DNA of 64,000 nt from Acanthornis magna (lineage: Eukaryota > Chordata > Aves > Passeriformes > Acanthizidae): contig JAWUZG010000032.1 in NCBI GenBank assembly GCA_036785705.1, positions 13,348,001 to 13,412,000 on the forward strand, written 5' to 3'. Below the pieces are notes generated by a model. That model was not told the origin of the DNA. It did not search any database and worked only from the letters and a program-made list of their open reading frames with translations. Shown here piece after piece: positions 26,515-38,744 of the stretch. The position numbers and the translations under genes were made by a program. Position 1 is the first letter of the stretch. Every line of letters starts with the position of its first letter.

Positions 26515-28945
26515 GTGAGTAGCACTGAGAGGCATAAAAATAGAGCCAGCGATTGCAGTGTTTCAAAACAAGGCTGAAATAAATTATGAGATATGTAAGG
26601 GCCAATGTATAGGTTGCTTCTATTCTTGACTGAATGTGGTAACATTAATATCACAGCCAGGATTGAAGTGAAAGTAAACACTTAAAATGCTGATTGAAAC
26701 CATCAGGAAGAAAGAGCTATAAAAGTGTGGAATAACATTAGGAAAGGCTGTGCTTCATGGTTTACTGGATATACAGATCTGACAAGCCGTTCGGTTGTGG
26801 TGACTGAATTAAACACCTATACATTTCCTTTACTTTCCTCTTCATCACAAGCAGAGGAAGGTTTCTTTAATTCAGTCCATAGGGAATGATATGAAGCATG
26901 AGATTTCTCTGAGAGGAAAAGTACAACCTGAGTAGAATCAAAACACCCCAAAGCCGCCTTCTGTCAGAACTAAAATCGTCTCTGATATAAACGTATTGGC
27001 TAGAACGGAGTCTCACTGGATGTCACAAACATGTTAACTTGAATAGAGCAAACAGCATCATTTTCAACAAAACCTGAAGGTGGTATCTTGTCCCTCTCCC
27101 CCTTGATATCTGTTGAGGGCTAGAAGGAAACGCCATTTCTCTTTAAGAATTGTCATTTACACCCACTTCAATTGCTGAAGCTGTAACAGTTTGCTTGGAA
27201 ATAGCTGTGCTGTGCAATACCTTTATTCCTTTTAACTGCCAGTTTCTGCAAAGGCATAGAGACAAATTTCTGGCTGTATTTCAGGCAGCTTCACTGTTAA
27301 GAGTCCTACATGTTCATCATACCTTTCTCCAGTCAGTTGCAAGATATTCTAATCTGTGTTTGTTTTTAATTTTGTCATAATTTACTATCGGTAGGTATAT
27401 TAAAAACATGAAACAGTTGAAGAAGATGGCTGAGATAAGGCTTTCAAATTACTACTAAGTTTGGCTTGGCAGCTGAAGTGATTTAAAGCAATCATATTGT
27501 AACATGCTTTGTATCTCCCCTAAATGAAATGGCAGTGCTTGTGCTTTCTGAAACCTTAGGGTACAGAAACTGGAAGGAAAAAGAATGGAGAAATATGGCT
27601 GCAGATTTTGCTGGCAATTTTCAAGTTTGAAAATAGTGAAATAAATATTTTTTTCATGTGCTTCCAAAACAGAAGAATAACTCTTAGGTTTTTTGAACTG
27701 TAAGATTTTTCTCTTTTGGGGGAGGCAAAAGGTTTTGTTCCTCCCAAGATTTCAGCTGGACTAAGTTACGTGAATGATGCTGAACTGCTGGTATACATCA
27801 ATCATGAAAAATCAAACCAGTCATCACGTTAAGCTTCCTATATAGGTGATTTTGTTTTCCTGTCCATTTTGACAGAACTTTTATTTTAGATAAAAAGTAA
27901 TAGGAAAAATTCGTCTTTGGGAGATACGTGCCAGCATGCTGCTTTTATATTCTTCTCTTATTATCATGCTTGCTGCAAACCACACAGATTTAGAGTAGCC
28001 ATTCTGCTAAAGAGTTATATCTCCGTTTAGTGCTAAAGATGAATATGAATTGAATTATTGTTTCATAGTTTCTTTGGGGCTGAAAAGGATGTGTTTGTGC
28101 TACTGTTCTTCTGGGCTGTTTTTCCTGCTTTCGCATTTGTACTTGGCACTGTGAGCTGCAGCTCTCTAGAAGATCATTAAGATCGTTAACTGATCTTGGG
28201 GATATTTTCACTTCCGTGGCCACTCTTCCTTCCATTTTTGTGTGCCGTGCTGATGGCATGGGAGGGAAATAATGGCTTTTGATTAACAGAGAAATGCATA
28301 ATCTTGTGCTCTGTGTTTATGGATTTTAAATTATTATATGTTGAAATTCAAGAGTGTTATGTCAGCAGAAGGCATGATAACTCTACCGTGCAATGCCCTG
28401 GGACTGTGCCTGCCATAGCAGAGTATTAATTAGAGAAAGCAGAGCAATGATGGCTTAGAATTTTCTCAGTTCTCACAGTAAATCCATATGTGTTATTTTA
28501 GAAAGTTTTCAAATCGTAAAAGCTTTTTGCAAAAGGTTGTCCAGTGTCTAATAACCCTACAGTCCTGATGTCAGTGCCTACGCAAGCAGGCTTTCTGGTT
28601 TACTTTGCACTTCCCCATATACAATGCAAACAGATAGCTAATGACTGGGTAAATACAATGGGAATGTACTTTGTGCACTGTGTGTTCTGAGCTTGAGTGT
28701 TTTGGTCCTTATTTTGTTTGCCTATTTTTATATTCTTTCACAAGCACATTTTGTAATGATGGAATATTACAGAGTTCCTAGTACAGTACAGAGGAATAAC
28801 ACAAGGCATGTATTGTGCTCACTCTCTTTAAATCTGAAATCTTTGCCCATGCCAATTATTTTTGGCTTTTATTCTTTTGAACTAATATAGTATGAACAGG
28901 GGTTATGTGTTATGATTCATTAGCACAAGAGTGTTCATTTAAAGC

Positions 28946-28960
28946 AAAAAAAAAAAAAAA
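28946..28960. repeat. A(15) run
   Basis: A pure run of fifteen A on the plus strand. No retrogene body is recognisable upstream. Confidence 0.95.
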
Positions 28961-29324
28961 TCCCAGACAAAAATGTGTCTGTCAGACTTTGGGCTATCTG
29001 TTTTCCTAACTTTTTAACTTAATTTTTAAATGAAAATCCATGAGCAGTCCAAATATGTGAAAGACAGTGAGAGCTTAGGAAGAAATCATTAGCTGAAAAC
29101 AACTCCCAGTTGTAGTATTAACACATGAGGATTACATTTTTGTCATGTAAGGAATATGATTTTCAAAACCATGAAAAAAAAAACATTGAAAGCAAAGCCT
29201 TTAAAACCAGTCTGATCTTGGACTTGCTAACACAGCTCAGAATGCCATTCCCTGCCCTTGCTGGAAGTGTCTGATGCTACCTGTTGTGCTACTCATTGCC
29301 TGACAGGATTTCCGACATCTTTTC

Positions 29325-30030
29325 CACAGAGCTGCTTTCCAGCCAGCTGCCCCCAGCTTGCAATGGTGCTCAGGGTGCTTGGGTTCTGGGTACGGGACTT
29401 GTTGTGCTCCATGACATGCTTGGAATTCCATTTTCCTGTGTGATGAGGTGCCTCTAATAGCTGCTCCGTGTCCCAGCTTATCAATCCTTTCCCCCTATGT
29501 TTGATGTCACCTGTGATCTTGCTCTGTGTGCGCCATCCTGTCGTGAAGATTGGTAAGAAAGCTGTTGGTGAACACGGAACCCTGAGGAGCTTTTACTAAT
29601 CACCTGCCTATTGGATTTTGTTCTGCTGATCACCGCTCTTTGAACCTGACTGATCCAGACAGTTTTCCACCAATGCTCATTTTTCGAACTTGTGTTTCAC
29701 CAGCTTGACTAAAGGAAGCCTGTTGTAGCCTTCTGGAGGCCCTGGCAGAACAGTACCTATTCTTCTCCCCTTGTCCATTAATTGTGACATCTTGTCTTAG
29801 AAGGCAGTCAGGTTGATCAGGCAAGATTTGCCCTTGTTAAATTCATGTTGCCCATTCTCAAACAACTTTTGCTCTTGGACATGGCATGAAGGCACTGTTG
29901 AGGTGTTCTCGGACATGGCATTGAGAATGATTTACTCCATCTTTATAGAAACTTGATGTTAGGCTGACTGGCTTACAGCTGTAGAGTCACATTTCTGTAG
30001 ATCCTCCTTGCCCTGCCTAAAAATGTGAAT
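29325..30030 (-). mobile_element. CR1 LINE ORF2 (reverse transcriptase) fragment, reverse orientation
   Basis: The minus strand reads NKGKSCLINLTA followed after a stop by a degraded finger/palm region. This is the CR1 reverse transcriptase block usually seen as KGKSCLTNLI plus AFYDG. On the plus strand the matching landmarks are 'CAGGTTGATCAGGCAAGATT' and 'GTTAGGCTGACTGGCTTACA'. The left part (29325-29550) matches the next downstream portion of ORF2, also seen in the copy at 1780-2385. In-frame stops show the copy is dead, and it lacks the 3' tail. Confidence 0.85.
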
Positions 30031-32807
30031 TAATTATATTGCTGTGCAGATCACATCCCTATTATGTCTGATTCCTGCATTCATACAGGATTTGAGGAAG
30101 AAATCAGCTTTTATAAATATTTCTGTGGTAGCGGGGAGTCCCTCTAAGCAAAAAACCCAACCCTGTGTCACCCACCTGATTTAGTTGAAAGGTCATACTG
30201 GGTTTTGTTTATACAGTACCCAGTGGACTGAATGGAATGGAATGGCAGAAGAGCATGGGCTAGTCTATTCTTACATAACTAATTTTCCTAATTAATTTAG
30301 AATATTATGGTGGAAAGAAAAGAAAATTAATGATAGCACTCCTGAAAAAAAAAATCCAAAACAACTCAGTGCCTGGCAGTTATTGTGTCAATATGAAAAG
30401 CTGCAGTGACCATATGAGACTGGAATGCTTTTGCTATGTATTGTGTTAGCATCTTTCACTACCTAAATTACCTCTCATCTGGTCTGTCAAGCCCAGTCAT
30501 CATCAAACAGATCAATTTGGGTTTTGTGTGAACATTCTCCTGATATACTTATCTCTAAGGTTCAAACAGTGACACTTGGAGATATTTGGAAAAGATAAGC
30601 TGAATTAATATTTTATTATTTTTGAGAGAAGGAAGGTATTTATTTTGGAAGTCTGGTAGGCTCCATATCCTGCAGGGATGCATGGTTTTCAGCATCAGAT
30701 TTCTCTGAAGGGTTTTTTTTTTTTGCATTGCATTCCTTTGCAACAGCTGGAATTGGGCTCAGAAAGTAGATAAATGGAACAGTGCTCAGTAGAAAATCTG
30801 GAAAATTTTCTCTCCTAGATTCCTGGTTTGTATATTGCTGGCTGATGTAGATAAAATGGAACTTTATTTTGGAAAGTTTGGGAACCCATGGTGTGTTTGT
30901 GTGGGAATTAGCATGAAAAGCACAGCATTGCAGCGTGGATGTTCATCTGTTATTTGGGATTGCTTGAACATATTTCTCCTGATCCTTGATGATGGATAAG
31001 CCTTGGCTGCTGTTGACAAATGGCCTTTACTTTATGTCTTAATTTTTGGTGTCAGATAGTTTCTGTAATTTGTGAAAGTATGAATCCTTTTTACCTCTGG
31101 GATTACTGGAGGCTCTCCATGTGAAACAAAATGGTTTTGAATGGGTCAGTGGACTAGATGTTCTGCAGAACACTTCAGATCTCTGCACTATCAACTTGTA
31201 TGACCCTGTTGCATAATTCAAGATTAGATTTTTTTTCTTACTCTCTGTTTTTAATGTATCTTTCTTATTTTCATTTTTGCCTTTCCTCAAATTCAGCATG
31301 GTTCAATTATTTTAGCAGCTCTTTCAAATATTCTTGGAAGGGAAGCAATCATATGGTCTCATTTACAAGGAAATATTTTTAAATGATCTAAGGAAAACGT
31401 GTAATGGTAAACTGATTTTTTAACTCAGGCCATAAAAATAATTAGAGAAGCATTATGAAGTTGCAAGTAAACCTGTTACTGTCTCAAGATGCATTACAGA
31501 GTAAGCAAGTGTACTCCATAAGGGATTTTTCAGAACCCAGCACAAAGTCTTTCCAGAAGTTGCAGAGGTGCAGTGGCTTAGAATGCAGGGGACATCCCCT
31601 AAACCTCGGCAGTATTGGCAAGTAGCTAATTGATCTTGCTGAGACTTCTGCTCTCGGTGCTCATCAACAATTGTTGTGTAGTTGTATTGAATTACTGCAT
31701 AACTGAGCTCCACCGCTCATGTAATTTACTTCTACTTGGCATCAGTGCAATCAATAAAAATGTCAACAGCTGAAAATAAATTCTTCAAATTTTGAGTTGT
31801 TCTATAAAGCTTGCTACCCTCACTTACAAATGATAGCAACATATCATCTTTGTAACTCAGCTCAGAAATGTGTTGATTGGTATTTTCTTATTTTGCATTA
31901 CTTAAAAATTGTTTAATAACAGTCAAAGCAAATGTTGAATTTATTACATTTGTGACTATTTTATATCCTTATGCTGCATATATGTATACCTGACTGGGAA
32001 TGTTCTCCAAAGGCAAATGCGCTGCTTCTGTAATTGAATATTAGCCAATAGTTTACATTGTATTGTGGATAGACAGTTTCTTAATGCAGCATTGTCAGAC
32101 ATGCTTATAATTGATTAAGGTCAGATTTTTCTTATCTAATTTTTTTAATAGCAGATGAAACAGAATTTTATAGAGAAGAGCTGACCTTTTTCTAAAACTG
32201 ATTGACATTTGCAGAGGTTTTTAATCTCTGCTGTATCTTATATTTGGTGCTAGGTTAGGGTGCCTGACTTAAGATGAAGTTAGGGAGAAGTCTCACTCTT
32301 AGAGGGGAGTAATAACAGACAGCTGAACTAAACAGAACTAACTGCATAATTTACAAAAGATGATTTATGAATTCCATGACTGGTAAGAATTACATGCTGA
32401 AAATCCCTAATTTTGAATAAGGAGTGCTAATGTAATCTCTTCAGATGATTAATAAAAATTTATAAGATGGCACATTGTTTTCAGGAATACTTTGTTCAGT
32501 TTTATTGTTTAAAGGAGACATGTTGATAAATTATTTGCGATTAGCAGTTGAAGGCACTCAGGTTTATTCAGTATCAAACAATTTATCTCCAGATATACGA
32601 TTCATTACCAAGTAAAGGATGACTATTGTGCTATTTCAAAGAACAGTTGTTTATTTAGGATAATTCCAATATTTCTAATAAGATAAAGAATGCATTTAGA
32701 ACTGAAATTAACATTTTTATCTCGACCTGATGTGGGGGAGATTAGCTTTAAAATGCAGAGGCAATTAAGGATTTTGCACCGAGGGCAATATCTAATAGTT
32801 GTACGCC

Positions 32808-33305
32808 CAGCCCTCTGAGCTGGAAGATGGGTGGGGAGCAGAATGAAGATCCCGTAATCCAAAGGAAATGGTGAGCGACCTCCTACCCCACGTAGACATA
32901 TACAAGTTTATGGGTCTGGATGGGATCCACCCAAGGGTATTGAGGGAGCTGATGGAAGTGATCACTGAACTCTCTGTGACCTTGTTGCTCTCTAGAGCCA
33001 CCTGTACAGAGGTTGTAGCCAGGTGAGGGTTGGTCTCTTCTCCCACATAACAAGAGGTAGAACAAGAGGGAATGGCCTCAAGTTGCACCAGGGAAGTTTA
33101 GGTTGGATATTAGGAAACAGTTTTTCATGGAAGGACTGTCAAGCTTTAGAACAGGCTGCCCAGGAAAGTGGTGAAATCACCATCCCTTCAGGTATTTAAA
33201 AGCTGTGTAGATGGGGCAAATGGTTTCGAGGGGGACCTGGCAATGCTGCATTAATGGTTGGACTCAATGATCTTGAAGGTCTTTTCCAACCTTATAAATT
33301 CTGTG
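32808..33305 (+). mobile_element. CR1 LINE, internally deleted (RT start joined to 3' end)
   Basis: The 5' part (to about 33005) reads GLDGIHPRVLRELMEV, the start of the CR1 reverse transcriptase domain. Around 33005-33020 it jumps to the CR1 3' region: 'GGTTGGTCTCTTCTCCCAC', 'GGAATGGCCTCAAGTTGC', then 'GACTCAATGATCTTGAAGG' and 'CTTTTCCAACCTTATAAATT'. Most of ORF2 is missing between them. The joint could be a post-insertion deletion or a splice-like jump in the RNA before insertion. The orientation is the same as BCKDHB. Confidence 0.93.
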
Positions 33306-33438
33306 AGCCTGTTAATAAAATGTAAGTGAAGCAGATGGACCAGCTACCCTTTAAATATCTTTGAATATATCTACATACCTCTAAATTTCTATAAAATGAG
33401 GACTCACAGTTTTAAATCTCAGTATGGGAAAATGTGTG

Positions 33439-33468
33439 AATTGGTATTTATGGTACCATAACCCAATT
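33439..33468. repeat. Near-palindrome with 14-bp perfect core
   Basis: The core TTATGGTACCATAA (33448-33461) is a perfect palindrome. Outer AATTGG and CCAATT also pair, across a small asymmetric bulge. It lies about 130 bases past a CR1 end. Confidence 0.85.
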
Positions 33469-34511
33469 ACTATTTAAGCTACCATATCATCTTTAATAAA
33501 GTTACATCCTGCACGATCTAGCAAGGTACAGTTTCCCAAGTACCCAGAAGCCTTAGTTTTATATGCCTAAAGCTCACTGGTTTGTAGGAAACCTTGTGAT
33601 GGTATCTGTGAAAAGGAAGAATTAAAGGCTAAAGCTATACTTCTTTTTCTGAAGATGACTGCAAAAACAGCCTTTTACTGTATAATAGCAAATATTCAAT
33701 GGGAAGTTTGCAAGGGTTATCAAACTAAATTTTCAAATACCAACCTTAAATTATTCTCTAAAAAGGGGTAGTGTATCCTGTTAAACATTACTACGTATGT
33801 AAAGCTAACAGTAGTGTTTTCCACAGTGCAGCTGTGAAATGTGAGGATTAAAAGGTTTTTAAAGTGACTTAAATAATAATTCTCTCAGATGTTAAAATAC
33901 AAGAAGCTGAAATAGGTCTGTCAAAAATCTGACTTGTTTAGTGTAGTGCTGTAGAAAAAAATACACTTTCACAAGTGAAAGCAAAAATTCCTTGAAATTA
34001 AGTATTAGTAAGAAATATACTAACAAATGAGCTTTTTCAGTGTTGTGTGTTTGCTCAATGCCTGAGTTTTGAAATATCCTGAAACAGTGACAGAAATTTG
34101 AATTTCTGTGCAAAGTAATTGCTCTAATTCTCTTGCTAATAGTAGTGGAAAGAAATAGTACTGGAGTTCAGAATAAAGTCCAAAAGGAGGATTGAGTTCA
34201 GGGGATTTCAGGAATGTTTGCAAAGTTCAGAATTCATAAAAAGGAGGAGACATGCCATCAAGATGATGGTCTTGAAAATGGCAATGACATTAATTCTAGA
34301 GGACAAGCATATGAACCATGACAAAATAAATGTGTGATTGAAGCTCTGATATAAAACTGGCATTACCCTTGACTTACTATGTTTAGTAATTGTACAGACT
34401 GAGAGGATTATGTAGATAAAAATATTCACAAATTGTATTTAAAAATACAAGAGGACTATATGAGGGAAATATATTCTGTTGTTGAGAGATATTCTTCCAT
34501 GTCATATTTTG

Positions 34512-34538
34512 TCCATAACAAAAATACTTTGTTATGGA
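34512..34538. repeat. Perfect hairpin, 11-bp arms, 5-nt loop
   Basis: TCCATAACAAA, loop AATAC, then TTTGTTATGGA. Confidence 0.95.
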
Positions 34539-35463
34539 GATTTGTTTCATATGGTTGTAATTTTGTTGACACTTTTCTGGACTTCCAATTTTTTTTTTTC
34601 TTCATTGCAAAAACAATTTCTAGAGAATGACAATAAGATTAAGATTAAAACATACTTAATTGAAACTTTAAAGGCGGTTCTTATTTTTTTGCTCAGGTTC
34701 ATAAGATCCACATTGCTATGTGGGTGTCAGATTTTACGAGTGAGCATATTTGACAATTCAGAAGACTTAAGAATGATCTCCTGCATTTGGATTTTTGAAA
34801 GTCCTGATGTTTGCAATAATTTGCTCTGAAATGCCGTTGGTTCTTTGATTTTATCATGTGCTGTAACCTCTAACTACTTGGTTGGAAAAGCTGGTTCATA
34901 TTTAGCAGAGCAAAGCGTTTGATCCGGTTGCAACCGCTGATGGTTTTGTTTCTGTAGCTGGGAAATGGTGAGCGACCCATTACTCATTTTTCTCCTGCAA
35001 GTCTTCACCCTTGAATATTAAAGAAACAATTCCTTCTCAGCTGAGAAGTGCCTAGTATTTATAGCAAGAGAGTTGAAAACTATGATTTTCAGCTGCAAAA
35101 TGTGGGTATTTATGTTTTAAACTGAGGGAGGCCAGAGTCGTTAATCCCAGATAGATGTACTTATTTCATGTAAGTACTAAGTAATGTCATAAAGTGAAGT
35201 CCTGGAGCCAGGGAAAAGATTTGCTCTTTGATACAAGACAAATACATTAAAGATGCTGCCAGGAGATAACCATGCTGATAGGCAAGTGTGTTACAGTGTT
35301 AAAAGCTGTTGAGCATTTCCCCACGATGAAAGTATTTTTATACTTCCCTTTTAACCCTGTAGCACTTTTTGGCATGTGGGAGATTTTAGTGCTGGTTCTT
35401 TGCAGTTCTTTGGATGGATAGTTCTTAGGTGTTACTGAGTGGTTCTCTTGATTTAGATGTGCT

Positions 35464-35483
35464 CTACTAGCATCTACTAGCAT
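35464..35483. repeat. Exact 10-bp tandem duplication (CTACTAGCAT x2)
   Basis: Two identical 10-bp units lie back to back in otherwise unique sequence. Confidence 0.9.
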
Positions 35484-36149
35484 GATTTATTGCTATACTC
35501 CATAACACTGTATGAAAAATAAGATTCGTTTCGCTATGTAGGCGACCATCATGATGGCCATCACTCACGGTAATCATGTATGCTCTGTATGCAGTTTTGT
35601 ATGTTCTTTATGACTCAAATAAATTTAGTGGTGATAACTTTTTATAAAAAGGGAACTTAATTTTTGATTTAATTGTTGCTTGACTGGACAATTGCCTGGG
35701 CTGGGGTAGTGGAAGGGACTGGGAAGTTTTGGAGCCATAAGCTCCCTCTGCAGTCACAAAGAAGTCTCGGTCACGTGAGTGCTTGGGGTCTGCTGTGTCC
35801 TGGGGTTGCCTCTTTTCTCCCTCGAACTGTGAGGAGGTTTCAGACAACTGGCTTAAACCAGATGGTGGCTCTAAAATAGCCAGTTGAGGTTAGAAACTGC
35901 CCACTCTGCTGGACCAATTTCAGGCATTTTGTTGACAAAACAGTTTTAAATTAAATATTTTACTGTCCAGATGCATCTTGGAAGTTCTTTCAGGTAATAC
36001 TCAGCTGTGGTTGTTGCCGTTTTCCTCTAGGTAGCACAGTAACACAAATTTATTCGGTGGCTTCTGAGTAACAAAACCTGCTTTTAGGTGTCATAAAACT
36101 GCCAAACTGGGTACTCAGTGCTTGGCTTGTGACTTGAGGGACTGAAGTG

Positions 36150-36460
36150 TACTGCCCAAGGTTGGAGGGCGATCATTATACCACCCCTGCCTGCTCGGAG
36201 GAGGGGAGGGCTCCGTGCCCTCTGGGAGATGGCCCCTCGACTGTGGGGACTCCACCCTCAGGAGCTTTGCCAGTCACTGCAGTGGTGCACTTACATGTTG
36301 AAATGTGTCCTGAGGGAAGTGGAAGTTTTGGGTCTGGAAGTTGCCTGGAGAATTTGCAGGTGTTTGGCACTTGAATCCAGCAATAAAGATGGAAGAGGGC
36401 CCACAAACTTGATTTTATTGAGTGGAACGGATAGTTTTTCTCAGGGCCCACTTCCAGAGC
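36150..36460. other. GC-richer patch of unknown nature in intron 9
   Basis: Base composition shifts sharply to GC-rich, several frames stay open on both strands (up to 91 codons), and an AATAAA occurs at 36382-36387 ('GCAATAAAGATGG'). This could be a diverged retrosequence or transposon scrap, or a regulatory element. I do not recognise a parent gene. Confidence 0.4.
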
Positions 36461-38713
36461 AGCGGTTGAGACTGGTCACTATCTTCGAATGAATTGAATT
36501 ACAATAAATATGAAGCAAAATCAGTTGTTTTAGCTCTTACAGTTTTTGACCAGATATTGCAGAAATGTGAGTATTTGATGGTGAGGATGCCTATCTTCCT
36601 GTATGGCCAAAGTACACAGGGAGTCCTTATTGAGGCACAAAAACCAAACTGAGGAGTTATTTTAAAAATGAAATGTTTCTTGCTTTTAGTCCACAGTTTA
36701 GTGGGCTGTAACATATTTGAGCAGTAAAATAAGTAAACGTAAGAGAGTTTATTGCATTAGCATATTTTGTACTGTTTCTTTTACAAAAAAATTCAGACCT
36801 AACCATTTGTGTTGTTTATTGCTGTGATCTCTCATTGAAATCTGAGAGTTTTAAGTAAAAACAAAAAAGTATCTCACAACTCAAAGAACTGGAGTTATTA
36901 ATGTCTTTGCAACTTTATCTGGTTTTTTACAACTCTGAGCCGGTCATTTTGTTTACATTGTAGACAGAATTCAGAATGGTACTTAGTGGAAGTAATAATG
37001 AAAGAATTTAGTGTGCTTATCTGTATAAATATTAGTAACAATTATGAAATATGTTCCAGAGAAAATGTATGGGCTTGTTATTACCTCAGTAATATATATA
37101 TTTTTTTGCATAGTTAAAAAATAATACATTACCTCTAATTCTCTTTATGTATACCCGAAGCATATTTGCAAATTATCACCATTTAAATTAAGTATTTTTA
37201 AAGCTTAATTTTCTATAAACACAGCATAAAATGATTGCAATCTGAGTTAATTGCTTCCATGTGCTCTGGTTTGTAGTAGCGCTACAGCTTTAAAATCTGA
37301 AAGCCATTCTCATGCCTATTTCATAGCATGAAATTTAACAGTGAATTATAAAACTTACATTCAGAACTTAAATACAGGACTGTCATTTAAAATAATTTCT
37401 TTCTGTACTAAATTGACATGTTTATCATTTATTACTTTTTAGCAAATTATTAAATTCTAAGGACCAGAAAAATGTTGAGCATATTAGTAATCGCCCTTCA
37501 GAAAAAAACCCATAAGTTTTGATTTAAAAAATCCACGGATTGATACACTGTAAACCTTAAAAATGAGTTTTCCATACCTTAGAAATATGATAATAATTAT
37601 TTTATGGTATGTGGAACTCTGTATATTTAATTTTTTACACTTTAACTCTTTTTTAGAATTTACAACTAAAGGAAAAATTATTCTTTCTATGGCTGTTCAT
37701 AGGTTTTATAATCAAAACCAGTTTTAAGTAATACAATAGAACCTTAGTGGGGCTACATTTGTGTTTTTGCCAAATAATGTAATTAATTCATTGTGAAATA
37801 CATTAGAGTATAATATAATTATAAAAATACACAAACTTAAAAATTAAGTGCAGGCATCTTAATTTAAAACAATTTACTGTATGTGAATAATCTGTTAGCT
37901 GAAGTTGAAACACGAGTCTAGTTCCATGTGCTTTATAATCAGATCCCAGTATACAAAATCTTTGGAGCAATATAAACATATGTGTAAATGAATTGTTTTA
38001 ACATTCAGTTTTTATAACATAATTGCTCTGAATCATGAAACCTCAGACCTAAGATGTTCCATCAGGGAGGCAGAAATACTGGTAACAGTGATATCCAAAA
38101 AGCATACAAGAAACAGTTGATGAAGCCAAAGACAACTCACGTGGTGTTCCTGCAAAAACTTGAAGGGGAAAAAAAAAAGGCAGAAAACCCCACTCCTTAA
38201 ATCCTTCATTATAATGTGAAAGCTCCATGCTTTTGTTGGACAGCTGAGATGGATGAATTGTATTTTAAGATTGGCTGCTGCTCTGAATACAGTCAAACTT
38301 ATACAGTTCAGTATTGCCACAGAAAAAAGTTATCTGCAGGCCTAAGTTTCGGTAATTAAATCCTGGAAGGCCCCTTGGGTGGCTAGCATTGACTGGTGTT
38401 ATTCCAGAGAAACAAGCATTGCAATTCATTTATGAAGTATTCAAATAGAAATGTGATGTATCTGTCCCTTTACATAGTTTCAATATTTTTCTTTAAGATG
38501 AACTGTAAAAGATGTGCAGACTCATACATTTGAATACGTCTGCAAGTCATGGCTGGATCCAAGACATTAATGGTAGGAAAAGAAGACAGATGAAAGTTGA
38601 TGAGGACCTGAAGGAGGAATAACCAATTCCACAAGGGCTGCTAGTATTTAGTCTCTTTTTATTATTTCAATCAGGTAGGGAGCTAATTGCATGCAACACT
38701 TCCATGCTCTAGG

Positions 38714-38744
38714 GAAAAAAAAAAAAAAGAAAAAAGAAAAAAAA
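38714..38744. repeat. A-rich tract
   Basis: Long A-runs broken by single G residues. No upstream retrogene is recognisable. Confidence 0.9.

Noticed and set aside
34945..34970. Micro-exon flanked by TTTTGTTTCTGTAG and GTGAGC
   Set aside because: It would be only about 10 bases long and shifts the frame; the sites are likely coincidental.
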